A DNA stretch of 64,000 nt from positions 2,456,213 to 2,520,212 of the forward strand of contig NZ_CP007161.1 of NCBI RefSeq assembly GCF_000725285.1, in the 5' to 3' direction. The notes below the pieces were generated by a model, which was not told where the DNA came from, made no database searches, and saw nothing but the letters and a program-made list of their open reading frames with translations. Positions 26,433-34,557 of the stretch are shown piece after piece. Position 1 is the first letter of the stretch; every line of letters begins with the position of its first letter. This DNA comes from Virgibacillus sp. SK37 (GTDB lineage Bacteria; Bacillota; Bacilli; Bacillales; Amphibacillaceae). A program made the position numbers and the translations under genes.

Positions 26433-27398
26433 TTAATTTACAGGGGTAAGAGGCGCTTTTTCCTCCAAAACAGTGGCAATGTTTTTCAAGCAAAGTTCTA
26501 TCATTTCTGTTCTGGTTTGAACAGTAGCCGAACCTATATGTGGAAGGCAAACTACGTTCTCCAACTCAAGCAAAGGATGATCACTTTTTATTGGTTCTTG
26601 CTCGAACACATCTAAGCCGGCAGCTTTAATTTCCCCTGATTTTAATGCGTAGTATAATGCATTTTCATCTACCACTGCTCCCCGGGAAATATTAACAAAG
26701 ACAGCTGATTCTTTCATTTTCTCAAAAGCTTCCTTGTTAAATAATTTATTAGTTTCCTTTGTGAAAGGAACTACTGAAATTACAAAATCAGATTGAGATA
26801 GAAGTTCTTCCATTTGTACATAACTCGCTTGTAATTTTACTTCAGCCTCCCTTTTACGATTTCTATTATGATATAGCACATTCATTCCAAATCCTTTTGC
26901 TCTCCGTGCTATAGCCTCTCCAATCCTCCCCATTCCTACAATTCCAAGTGTTTTATGATGAATATCCGTACCTGCCAGAAGAAATGGCGCCCAATTTTTC
27001 CACTGACCATTTTTTATGTACTGGGCTGCCTCGTTTAATCGGCGTGCAGTTGCCATCATCAATGCAAAGCCTAAATCAGCGGTGGATTCACTTAGAACAT
27101 CTGGAGTGTTAGTTACAACCACCCCCATTTTTTTTGCGTAATCAATATCAATGTTATCAAATCCTACGGCCATATTTGCTACAATTTTTAATTGATTTGA
27201 TTGGTTTAAAAGAGATTGATCAACTTGGTCACTGAGCACACACAGCAACCCATCCACCTGCTTCACTTCATCCTCCAACACTTCTCTTGGTACGGGTTCA
27301 TCTTCTTTTTTCCACATTTTAAAATCAAATAAATCACTATAAGGTTCCAGTAACTTCGTAGGTATTTTTCTAGTAATAAAGATCGTTGGCTTTTTCAA
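26433..27398 (-). CDS. D-2-hydroxyacid dehydrogenase (glyoxylate/hydroxypyruvate reductase type)
   Basis: A 321-residue NAD(P)-dependent dehydrogenase. The dinucleotide motif GIVGMGRIGEAIARR spans about 152-166. The catalytic triad of the family is in place with its usual spacing: Arg239 (NISRGAVVDE), Glu268 (DVFEQEP) and His287 (LPHIGSAT). Likely substrates are glyoxylate, hydroxypyruvate or gluconate-type 2-keto acids; the sequence alone does not decide. The start is TTG with GGAGGAGGGG upstream. It follows yutH in the same direction by 27 bases, so it is probably co-transcribed with that spore coat gene. Confidence 0.9.
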   Translation of the reverse strand: MKKPTIFITRKIPTKLLEPYSDLFDFKMWKKEDEPVPREVLEDEVKQVDGLLCVLSDQVDQSLLNQSNQLKIVANMAVGFDNIDIDYAKKMGVVVTNTPDVLSESTADLGFALMMATARRLNEAAQYIKNGQWKNWAPFLLAGTDIHHKTLGIVGMGRIGEAIARRAKGFGMNVLYHNRNRKREAEVKLQASYVQMEELLSQSDFVISVVPFTKETNKLFNKEAFEKMKESAVFVNISRGAVVDENALYYALKSGEIKAAGLDVFEQEPIKSDHPLLELENVVCLPHIGSATVQTRTEMIELCLKNIATVLEEKAPLTPVN

Positions 27399-27425
27399 TA
27401 ATTTCGCCCCTCCTCCATGGTCCTA

Positions 27426-28400
27426 TTATAACCAGTGTAACACAGGAAGATGAAGAGCATTAACCTCTGCCCCTGCCATATCATACAAATTTTTTAAAAA
27501 TGATTCGTAATGATCCTGCCCATTTAGAAGTTCTTGTAAATCACTTGCATAGTAATCAGGGTTTTCACTTGTAAAGCCGGTAGCCATACAGTCAAAAATG
27601 TGAATAGGACACAAAAGTCTAGCATACAATAGTCTCCAACTGAAAACAGACAATGGTCTAATTGCTTGGTAGTCATGAAGAAATTTAGAAACCTCTTGGT
27701 ATTCTTTATTTAGTATCATATAACGTATCTTTTCTGCTAAATCCCTTACAGGATGATCGTAAACCAGGTCAGTTGGCCACAAAAAAGGTTGTTCCAACTG
27801 ATCATAATATCTATGGAATGCAATGCTGCCCTGATCGTTTTCGTGGAACCTTCTTTCTTGTTCCGATTCTTGCATGTATTGAATGGCATTCTCAGATACT
27901 CCAATAATATATGGTAAGGCATCATTAACACTTTCATTCCATTTAGAATAAGAAGGTGAAATCATTGTCGCTGTTTTTTTCTCAAAATATGACAACTTAT
28001 CTATCCATAATGTTCTCCATTGACCATAGCTAGAGATTGTCTGGGGCTCATAATTATACGTACTTCCAAATTGATGGAAGTGTGCCAACTCCTCCCCTCC
28101 TCCAGCCGCTTTATGACTCCAATCACTTATTTTTATTTGGAGTACAATGTAAGCTGACTCATTAAGACGGCTAAACCATTCACCCTGTACATTAGGAATT
28201 GGAATTGCTATGTAGTCGGGGAATTTCTCAGCGACAAAATATGCGAGCGTAGCTTGTTCCATATGAATAATTTCCTTGTTTTCAGCAAAAATGATAAAAT
28301 AAATATATTCACCCTTTTTATATCCTTTAATATCATCAACGATTATAGACTCTTCACTATGAATTCCATATTGTTCAAAAAGTAATTGTTCAAATGACAA
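27426..28400 (-). CDS. yutH: Spore coat-associated protein YutH (CotS/aminoglycoside-kinase-like)
   Basis: A 324-residue protein of the YutH family, which belongs to the CotS-like group with a degenerate aminoglycoside-phosphotransferase fold. Typical segments are the N-terminal FEQLLFEQYGI, the helical LAHFHQFGSTYNYEP and the C-terminal FSWRLLYARLLCPIHIFDCM. The usual kinase HxD-type catalytic loop is not obvious. In B. subtilis YutH is a spore coat component made late in sporulation. The start is TTG with GGGGAG seven bases upstream. It is divergent from pgpA (yutG), matching the B. subtilis gene order. Confidence 0.85.
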   Translation of the reverse strand: MSFEQLLFEQYGIHSEESIIVDDIKGYKKGEYIYFIIFAENKEIIHMEQATLAYFVAEKFPDYIAIPIPNVQGEWFSRLNESAYIVLQIKISDWSHKAAGGGEELAHFHQFGSTYNYEPQTISSYGQWRTLWIDKLSYFEKKTATMISPSYSKWNESVNDALPYIIGVSENAIQYMQESEQERRFHENDQGSIAFHRYYDQLEQPFLWPTDLVYDHPVRDLAEKIRYMILNKEYQEVSKFLHDYQAIRPLSVFSWRLLYARLLCPIHIFDCMATGFTSENPDYYASDLQELLNGQDHYESFLKNLYDMAGAEVNALHLPVLHWL

Positions 28401-28487
28401 ACGGATCTCCCCTTTATACGTTTTATTACTAGTATATGGGTTAAATAAAAATTATTAACTAATGCTTGAACAGGAAAGGTGATTAAT

Positions 28488-29006
28488 TTGGATAAAAACA
28501 CGAAACAAAGTGAATTAGAAGTAAAAGCAAGGCAATGGTTAACGGAACGCGGAGTTGGTATTGATGACATTGCTGAACTTGTATATTATTTACAGTCTAA
28601 ATACCACGATAATCTAACACTTGATGTCTGCCGCCATAACGTAGATCGCGTGTTAACGAAAAGAGAAGTTCAGAATGCTATTCTAACTGGCATTCAATTA
28701 GACATATTGGCAGAGCAAAAAAAACTTCAGCAACCTCTCCAAAAAACAATTGAAACAGATGAAAGTTTGTATGGGGTTGACGAAATTATTGCATTGTCTA
28801 TTGTTAATGTTTACGGTTCGATTGGTTTCACGAATTACGGTTATATAGATAAACAAAAACCTGGTATTTTAAAGAGATTAAACGATAAGTCTACAGGCGA
28901 ATGCCATACATTTCTTGATGATATTGTTGGTGCTATTGCTGCAGCAGCTTCAAGTAGACTTGCCCATGGAACCAAAGAAGATATGTTGTTAGAAATGGAT
29001 CAATAG
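28488..29006 (+). CDS. pgpA: Phosphatidylglycerophosphatase A-family protein YutG
   Basis: A 172-residue soluble PgpA-domain protein. Landmarks are LTERGVGIDDIAELVYYLQ near the start, LTKREVQNAILTG in the middle and the C-terminal GECHTFLDDIVGAIAAAA. It is expected to dephosphorylate phosphatidylglycerophosphate, or a related phospholipid head-group phosphate, at the membrane surface. The frame can be read from a GTG at 28479, but AAAGGTGA there is the ribosome site and the TTG at 28488 is chosen. It is followed by the compound hairpin repeat that also acts as terminator. Confidence 0.85.
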   Translation: MDKNTKQSELEVKARQWLTERGVGIDDIAELVYYLQSKYHDNLTLDVCRHNVDRVLTKREVQNAILTGIQLDILAEQKKLQQPLQKTIETDESLYGVDEIIALSIVNVYGSIGFTNYGYIDKQKPGILKRLNDKSTGECHTFLDDIVGAIAAAASSRLAHGTKEDMLLEMDQ

Positions 29007-29181
29007 AAAAATGGGCTGAGACATAACTAAATAATGCTATTTTAAAGTGGAAAGTGCCAAAGTGTGGGAGGCGTTTTTTCCTACGATAATTTATAACAAA
29101 AATAAATCCGAACCATGATTTAGTAATAGTACAAATCGGTTCGGATTTTCAATGTATTAAAGTCTTTTGTCTCAGCCTCAG
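29007..29181. repeat. ATCCGAAC-type hairpin repeat, copy 2
   Basis: A compound stem-loop. The outer arms GGCTGAGACA (29013-29022) and TGTCTCAGCC (about 29169-29178) pair perfectly, and the inner arms ATCCGAACC and GGTTCGGAT (about 29105-29151) form a second hairpin followed by TTTTC. It sits between the convergent genes pgpA and yutF and probably terminates both. The same inner core occurs at 20138-20272. Repeats with an outer GGGACA/TGTCCC-like stem and a TTCGGATTTT core are known from many Firmicutes. Confidence 0.75.
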
Positions 29182-29955
29182 TTAAACCCTATCCATCCAT
29201 TCTGACAAATTTTCTACTTGGTGGGTCGGTAAACGATCTTTTTTGGATAACTGTTCTCTAGTGGTTACTCCAGTAAAAGCAATCAGCGTATCCATGCCAG
29301 CATTCATCCCAGCTAATATATCTGTATCATAATTGTCCCCCACCATAAGTGTTTCTTCAGCTGATAAGTTTATTATAGATAATGCTTCTTTCATAATAAC
29401 TGATTCCGGTTTTCCGATAAAAGTAGGCATCTGACCTGTGCTAACTGTTATTACGGATGTTAGAGCACCATTACCAGGTAGCAATCCTCGTTCATCTGGT
29501 ATGACCACATCGCTGTTTGTGGATATAAATGTAGCTCCATTTTGAATGGCCAAACAAGCAGTCGAATATTTTTCATAATTAATTTGCCGATCTATACCGA
29601 CTACCACGAAATCATATTCTCTTTCTGATGACATTTCTAGTCCTTCTTCTTTTAACGCCTCATTAATCCCGGTTTCACCAATTACATAGCAGTTTGCATT
29701 TTGTTTTTTACTTTTAATATACTTGGCTGTAGCTATGCTTGTTGTAACTACATGTTCAGGAGTGGAGTGTATCCCCATGTGATTAAGTTTATCTGACACT
29801 TCCTTCTGTGTTTTAGAAGAATTATTTGTAATAAACAAATATGGCAGTTGCTTCTTATTTAACATGTCAATAAATTCTGCTGCTGCTTCAATCGGTTCAT
29901 CTCCGCGGAACATCGTCCCATCTAAATCAATAAGATATCCTTTATATTGGTTCAT
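29182..29955 (-). CDS. yutF: HAD-superfamily phosphatase YutF (NagD-like, subclass IIA)
   Basis: A 257-residue HAD phosphatase. The nucleophile motif is YLIDLDGTMFRG at the N-terminus, motif II is LFITNNSSKT (about 40-49), the Lys in IGKPES (about 174-179) is motif III, and the acidic motif IV is MVGDNYDTDILAG (about 197-209). This is the NagD/PldP-like IIA cap type; B. subtilis YutF is its direct counterpart and acts on small phosphorylated metabolites in vitro. The start ATG has GAGGAT upstream. It is downstream of the regulator gene in the same direction. Confidence 0.92.
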   Translation of the reverse strand: MNQYKGYLIDLDGTMFRGDEPIEAAAEFIDMLNKKQLPYLFITNNSSKTQKEVSDKLNHMGIHSTPEHVVTTSIATAKYIKSKKQNANCYVIGETGINEALKEEGLEMSSEREYDFVVVGIDRQINYEKYSTACLAIQNGATFISTNSDVVIPDERGLLPGNGALTSVITVSTGQMPTFIGKPESVIMKEALSIINLSAEETLMVGDNYDTDILAGMNAGMDTLIAFTGVTTREQLSKKDRLPTHQVENLSEWMDRV

Positions 29956-30030
29956 TTTATATCCTCATTCCCAATTTGACTTCTTTGATACTCATATATT
30001 ACCTTATCTCGTATTGCAAAAGGAAGGTGA

Positions 30031-30669
30031 TCATTCACCTTCCCCCGGTTTTTTAATTGTCCACTTACAATAATTATGTCCATTTGTGATATAGGAATGT
30101 GCTTTAACTTCACTGGCAGGAAAAAGGTCATTAAAGACTTCCTTCTCATTATTGCATACCTGCCCATATGCCGAAGCAATATTTGCAATGGGGCAATTAA
30201 AATTAATAATTTCATAACCTTCTTCCGTCTTCTGCACTTCAACCATGTAACCTTTTTCATCCTGTATTTTAGCAATTTCTGAAATTTTTTGATCAAAGGA
30301 TTCTATAGACTCCAGTTTTGAATTGAAGTACGCCTTTTCTCTTTCCATACGTTTCTTAAAAACTGCATTTACGGCTTCATGTCCTTGTACCTCCTCCAGG
30401 TCCTGTAACAATTCCAAAGGTAGTTTTTCATATTGGTTGGGAAAGGTTCCATGGCCTTTTTTGGTGAGCTCATACGTGTAATATGGCCTACCCATCTTTT
30501 GCTTTATTGTATTCTTCCTCACAAATCCCTGCTGCTCCAATTCATGCAAATGTTTTCTAACTGCTATTTCTGATATATCGAAAAACGACATCACCCGTGT
30601 CATCGAACATTCTTTGTCTTTCTTTAAGATATGGAGCAACCTTTGCTTCGTAGTATGCCGCTTGTTCAT
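30031..30669 (-). CDS. SufR-like (COG2345) winged-helix regulator with C-terminal cysteines
   Basis: A 212-residue DNA-binding protein. A winged helix occupies about residues 5-70 (QRLLHILKK, MTRVMSFFDISEIAVRKHLHELEQQG, KMGRPYYTYELT), followed by a helical linker and a C-terminal ligand domain. Three cysteines, Cys159 (NCPIANIAS), Cys172 (GQVCNNE) and Cys201 (NYCKWTI), fall in positions used by SufR-type regulators, which sense Fe-S clusters. The C-X12-C spacing agrees with that group. Targets are unknown; the SUF operon about 15 kb away is an attractive candidate but this is an inference. AAGGTGA fits the ATG at 30669. It begins 4 bases after the yutE stop codon, so the two genes are coupled. 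Confidence 0.82.
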   Translation of the reverse strand: MNKRHTTKQRLLHILKKDKECSMTRVMSFFDISEIAVRKHLHELEQQGFVRKNTIKQKMGRPYYTYELTKKGHGTFPNQYEKLPLELLQDLEEVQGHEAVNAVFKKRMEREKAYFNSKLESIESFDQKISEIAKIQDEKGYMVEVQKTEEGYEIINFNCPIANIASAYGQVCNNEKEVFNDLFPASEVKAHSYITNGHNYCKWTIKKPGEGE

Positions 30670-30673
30670 ACCA

Positions 30674-31117
30674 TCACCTTTTCTCATTAGAAAAAGCATT
30701 AGCCACATTCAATTCATTGTCTAGATACTTTCGAATGTGGTGGCTGAATTTGTCCAGTACAGCTATATTGTCATGAAAGACGCTTGTCAATACTTCCTGG
30801 TTTGAGCTTGTATATTCAGTAACCAGTTTTTTTCTTAATTTAATAAACGTCTTATAATTTTTCTCTTCCTCTGCTGGTAGAACTTTCTCGTCAATTAGTA
30901 TATCAATAATATCATCATAGCTTCCTGGGTCACGCATAATAAAACCATCAATCATCATGTTTCCTACATCCAAAATAGCTTCAATTACTACTTGTACTGC
31001 CCGCTCAAATCCCAGTTTTTCCATATATGAATTTGCTTTACTATTTCTTACTTCATTTAATATGCTATCCATATAATTAAGTATCTCTTCTATTCTGCTT
31101 CTATCTACAAAATACAT
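30674..31117 (-). CDS. yutE: DUF86/HepT-like protein YutE, active-site His replaced
   Basis: A 147-residue all-helical HEPN-type protein of DUF86. The HepT RNase/toxin motif RX4HXY is present as R95-KKLV-T100-E-Y102, so the histidine is Thr. Ribonuclease activity is therefore unlikely. No nucleotidyltransferase (MntA-type) antitoxin gene is adjacent, unlike true HepT-MntA modules. B. subtilis YutE is the housekeeping relative in the same region. The ATG has GGAGG upstream. It is upstream of and coupled to the SufR-like regulator; a link between the two is possible but not shown. Confidence 0.82.
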   Translation of the reverse strand: MYFVDRSRIEEILNYMDSILNEVRNSKANSYMEKLGFERAVQVVIEAILDVGNMMIDGFIMRDPGSYDDIIDILIDEKVLPAEEEKNYKTFIKLRKKLVTEYTSSNQEVLTSVFHDNIAVLDKFSHHIRKYLDNELNVANAFSNEKR

Positions 31118-31234
31118 TTGAATCCTCCGTTCTCTTTATCATAATTATATCATATCATATAACGCATGATTATAAGGAAAAAACGTGATATAGTTAAGGA
31201 AATGTAAATATTCAGGAAAGGAGCGTGTCACAAT

Positions 31235-31504
31235 ATGAGTGAAAAATTTGAACTTCTGAAGGACGAAGTAAAAACGAAAGAAGTTAGGTATATAAGTTTT
31301 ATGGGAAATTTACAACGTTACGATTTTGCTTTTATGGAAAATGAAGACGATCCAAGTAAGGTAGTAGTTATTTATCTACAAAAGAATCGGTTTGGTATAA
31401 TCGGAAAAGAAGAGTTAAGAAACAAGGGACATCTTGAACATATTTTTCATGAGACCCAAATGGAAGCAGATGAAATTCGGAAGTTTTTGAATGAGATCCT
31501 TTAG
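31235..31504 (+). CDS. DUF3055-family protein
   Basis: An 89-residue soluble protein of the DUF3055 family: RYISFMGNLQRYDFAFM, VVIYLQKNRFGIIGKEEL and the ending IRKFLNEIL are typical. The function is unknown. The start has AAAGGAG ten or so bases upstream. It is followed 11 bases later by the amidase gene with the same orientation and is likely co-transcribed with it. It is divergent from yutE. Confidence 0.82.
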   Translation: MSEKFELLKDEVKTKEVRYISFMGNLQRYDFAFMENEDDPSKVVVIYLQKNRFGIIGKEELRNKGHLEHIFHETQMEADEIRKFLNEIL

Positions 31505-31515
31505 GAGGATGAGGC

Positions 31516-32949
31516 ATGTCTACATTAACGGTGAAAGAAAAGGAACAAATTCTTTCTGCGGATACCGTAGAGCTGGTTAATAAAATGAAGTCTAAAGAAA
31601 TGACCAGTGTTGAAATCGTCTCTACATATATTGAACATAATAGAAAAGTCAACCCTGAATTAAATGCAATTGTAGAAGAGCGCTATGAAAAAGCATTAGA
31701 AGAAGCCAAAATGTCGGATCAGAAAAAAACGGGCGGATTGTTACATGGTATTCCAATAACTGTAAAAGAGGCCATCCACGTCAAAGAAATGAAAACGACT
31801 GGGGGGCTTGAACAGCGACAAGACTTAATTGCTAGGGAAGATGCAGAAGCTATTACAAAGTTAAAAAAGGCAGGCGCAATCATCCTGGGAAAAACCAACA
31901 CACCTGCACTGTGCTTTTGCCAGGAGACAGAGAACAAACTTTATGGGCGAACAAATAATCCTTGGGATGTAAATCGCACTGCGGGAGGGTCAAGCGGTGG
32001 AGAAGGAGCAATTTTGGCTACTGGAGGTGCTGCAGCTGGTATTGGCTCTGATATCGGAGGGTCAATTCGGTTTCCTGCGCACTTTAATGGAATACTCGGT
32101 TTTAAACCAGGCATGAATCAAGTTTCCACAAATGGCCACTTTCCTTCCGTCTTACATCCATTGCAGGAAAGAATGCTATCAATTGGTCCAATGGGAAAAT
32201 CAGTAAGGGATATGGAATTGTTTTATAGTATTTTAGGTAATGAAACCTTTGGCACCAGGTACCTTCAAGATTTTAAAATCGAAATTTTGCCTGGCAACAA
32301 TAGTTATCCTTTATCTGAAGAGCAACATGTTCTGCTTGATCAAGTCGAGGAGTTACTTACAAAAACCTATTCAACTCGACGATGTGTGCCACCATATTTG
32401 GAAGAAAGTTCCTTATTATGGCAGGAAATCATGTCAATAGAAGGAAGTAAACCGATAGAGAAAGCTGCTTTTAACAATGTGCGCTCCAATGTTTACTCAG
32501 CCTTCTTAAGAGAGAAGCTTACACAGCGGACCAACATCCATCCATACTTATCTTGGGCTATTATAGGTTCTAAGTTATTTAAACCGTCTAAAGGACGAAT
32601 TCGTGAAATACATGAAATCATTAAGAAGGGAGATCATGTGTTGGATGAGTATTTGCAGCATCGTCTGCTGGTTTTCCCAGTCTATCATAAAGGTGCCTTA
32701 CACCATGGAAAAGTTTACCAGGAAATATTTTCTATAAGAAAATCATTTCTCCAGTATATGCCATATGTTGCTTATGCGAATATATGGGGTCTTCCATCCT
32801 TAACTGTCCCTATTGGTAAGGATGAAAATAATATGCCAGTGGCTATTCAAATTATGAGTACAAACGGAAATGAGGATGCAATATTCCGGCTTGGGAAAAT
32901 TATTGAAAAGAAATTTAGAGGATATATCAGATGTACTAGATATGAATAA
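31516..32949 (+). CDS. Amidase-signature hydrolase, fatty-acid-amide-hydrolase-like
   Basis: A 477-residue amidase-signature enzyme. The Ser-cisSer-Lys triad is placed at Lys84 (ITVKEAI), Ser159 (GGSSGGEGA) and Ser183 (DIGGSIRFPAHF). The spacing between these residues equals that of mammalian FAAH (142/217/241), and the wording GGSSGGEGA and GSDIGGSIR is FAAH-like rather than GatA-like. It is not part of a gatCAB operon, so a role in tRNA amidation is unlikely. The true amide substrate is unknown. The start ATG has AGGAGG upstream, and a strong terminator follows. Confidence 0.88.
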   Translation: MSTLTVKEKEQILSADTVELVNKMKSKEMTSVEIVSTYIEHNRKVNPELNAIVEERYEKALEEAKMSDQKKTGGLLHGIPITVKEAIHVKEMKTTGGLEQRQDLIAREDAEAITKLKKAGAIILGKTNTPALCFCQETENKLYGRTNNPWDVNRTAGGSSGGEGAILATGGAAAGIGSDIGGSIRFPAHFNGILGFKPGMNQVSTNGHFPSVLHPLQERMLSIGPMGKSVRDMELFYSILGNETFGTRYLQDFKIEILPGNNSYPLSEEQHVLLDQVEELLTKTYSTRRCVPPYLEESSLLWQEIMSIEGSKPIEKAAFNNVRSNVYSAFLREKLTQRTNIHPYLSWAIIGSKLFKPSKGRIREIHEIIKKGDHVLDEYLQHRLLVFPVYHKGALHHGKVYQEIFSIRKSFLQYMPYVAYANIWGLPSLTVPIGKDENNMPVAIQIMSTNGNEDAIFRLGKIIEKKFRGYIRCTRYE

Positions 32950-33005
32950 CAAAAGCATAGGCGCCGTTCATGCATAGAATTATAATAAAGTTCAAATAAT
33001 AAAAA

Positions 33006-33047
33006 GATGCTACAAACTTTTAAAATGGTTTGTAGCATCTTTTTTTT
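33006..33047 (+). terminator. Terminator after the amidase gene
   Basis: The hairpin GATGCTACAAAC/GTTTGTAGCATC is followed by eight T. Confidence 0.92.
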
Positions 33048-33147
33048 ATGTATGCTTACACCTTTGTATAAAGCCCTGTGCCTTAATAAATACCTTGAAT
33101 AGTTCTAATGAATATAACAAAAGATAGTAAATAGGAAGGTGATTAAG

Positions 33148-33420
33148 GTGAAGAAAAAGGATAAAAAGTACTCCGATTTTTCTAATGTAAATCGATTAAG
33201 GAACGAACTAATTCCAGAAGAATTTCCTGAAGGGACATACGGCTCTTCCATAGGGAAAGAGGAACCTGTTTTTAGTAAATCAACCCCATGGGAAGAAGGT
33301 CAATACCGTGGAAGTGCATTTGTATATCCTGATAAAGATCAACATGATGACTTACCAAGACAAATGCCTCAATCGCACCCTCTGCATGATGAATCTGGAA
33401 AGCCACGTGAAGAGGAGTAA
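33148..33420 (+). CDS. Conserved small hydrophilic protein, function unknown
   Basis: A 90-residue, highly charged protein with many Pro, Glu and Asp residues (PEEFPEGTYGSS, STPWEEGQYRGSAFVYPDKD, DLPRQMPQSHPLHDE). It has no membrane segment or cysteine, and it is probably poorly structured. It resembles small cytosolic proteins seen in this yut region of bacilli, but I cannot name a family. The frame opens with GTG at 33139; AAGGTGATT there is a ribosome site for the GTG at 33148, which is preferred. It is convergent with yutD. Confidence 0.7.
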   Translation: MKKKDKKYSDFSNVNRLRNELIPEEFPEGTYGSSIGKEEPVFSKSTPWEEGQYRGSAFVYPDKDQHDDLPRQMPQSHPLHDESGKPREEE

Positions 33421-33450
33421 TTGTTTTCAACAACAGTTACTCCTCCCTCT

Positions 33451-33723
33451 CTATTTTTGCTTTTTAAGTACGAAATAAGCACAGCCAAAGTTACAGTATT
33501 CATACAAATAATCATCCAATGTGCTAATTTTCGAATCCATGGAAGCTTTTTTATTTTGGTCTGCATAGAAGCCTTTTAATCTCAGCTGCTCATAGCCCCA
33601 GTCTCCTACAATGTAATCATATTTAGATAAGATATCGGAGTACCTTTCTTTTAATGCTTCCTCCTGATATCCGCTTTTCACGTTCTCAATTAATTCGTAG
33701 TTCTTGCCCTGTATTTCAATCAT
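33451..33723 (-). CDS. yutD: YutD-family protein (DUF1027)
   Basis: A 90-residue protein matching the YutD family: MIEIQGKNYELIENVKSGYQ at the start, RYSDILSKYDYIVGDWGYEQLRLKGFY in the middle and YLYEYCNFGCAYFVLKK at the end. Such genes are widespread in Firmicutes, but the role is unknown. The CNFGC pair could bind a metal, which is speculative. The ATG at 33723 with GTGGGGTGA upstream is used; the longer frame to 33759 has no ribosome site. Confidence 0.88.
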   Translation of the reverse strand: MIEIQGKNYELIENVKSGYQEEALKERYSDILSKYDYIVGDWGYEQLRLKGFYADQNKKASMDSKISTLDDYLYEYCNFGCAYFVLKKQK

Positions 33724-33849
33724 TATGTCACCCCACTTAACCTGTATATAGTTTACCATACTATCTCTTCGTTAAACCACTCTAATTTAGTGTATGATTT
33801 TTTAAGTTAATTACACACTAATAAAGAATATAAACAAAGGAGGAATACC

Positions 33850-34431
33850 ATGAAGCAAAGAAAATTGTACTGGAGTTTTATACTGGCTTTCCTTATAATG
33901 GCTGGCTGTGCCAATAATGATAACGCCATGGATGATAGAGAAGATATTGTTGATCAAATGGACCCATCGACAGAACTACAAGCTCCACGAGATCAGGAGT
34001 TAAATGACCGACTGGGTTATGTACGTTATACAAAGGATCAACTCGAAAATAGTGATGAAATAAACCACACGGCAAAAATGGATCGTACAGAAATGGCAAA
34101 CATGATTACCAAAATGATCCTTCGCAGCGAGAACTTTAATGAAGTAGCCACACTGGTTACAGATAAAGAAGTGCTTATTGCTTATGAATTAAAACCGGAT
34201 GCCCAAAAGGAATATGCAGCAGATATCGCCAAAAAAACAGCCATGTCTGTTATGCCACGTTATTTTGAAATTTATGTTTCTGATAATGAAACATTAATTC
34301 AGGATATCCATAGTCTCCATAATTCCAATTCATCCGAAAGAAATGATTTTGACAACACGATTGATACCATTATAAAAGAAATGAAAAAATCCCCCCAAGG
34401 GTTGAAGCAAAATAATATGGAAAAAAAATAA
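33850..34431 (+). CDS. yutC: YhcN/YlaJ-family sporulation lipoprotein, YutC type
   Basis: A 193-residue lipoprotein. The signal peptide ends in the lipobox IMAGC (Cys20). The rest is a YhcN/YlaJ-like domain: LGYVRYTKDQL, MANMITKMILRSENFNEVATLVTDKEVLIAYEL and MPRYFEIYVSDN. Proteins of this family are made in the forespore and are linked to spore germination or the spore inner membrane. The start has AAAGGAGG upstream. Position between yutD and lytH agrees with B. subtilis yutC. Confidence 0.85.
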   Translation: MKQRKLYWSFILAFLIMAGCANNDNAMDDREDIVDQMDPSTELQAPRDQELNDRLGYVRYTKDQLENSDEINHTAKMDRTEMANMITKMILRSENFNEVATLVTDKEVLIAYELKPDAQKEYAADIAKKTAMSVMPRYFEIYVSDNETLIQDIHSLHNSNSSERNDFDNTIDTIIKEMKKSPQGLKQNNMEKK

Positions 34432-34557
34432 GTTACAATGCATCAGGACTTCATTGGTACTGATGCACTACATATACAATTAAATATACCTGGTATAGGA
34501 TATTTTCTTTTGGCAAATATAATGATAAGTTAATTACTTACTAAAGGGTGGATTACT

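Noticed and set aside
30031-31117. Possible HepT-MntA toxin-antitoxin module at yutE.
   Set aside because: The toxin motif lacks its His and the neighbour is a winged-helix regulator, not a nucleotidyltransferase.
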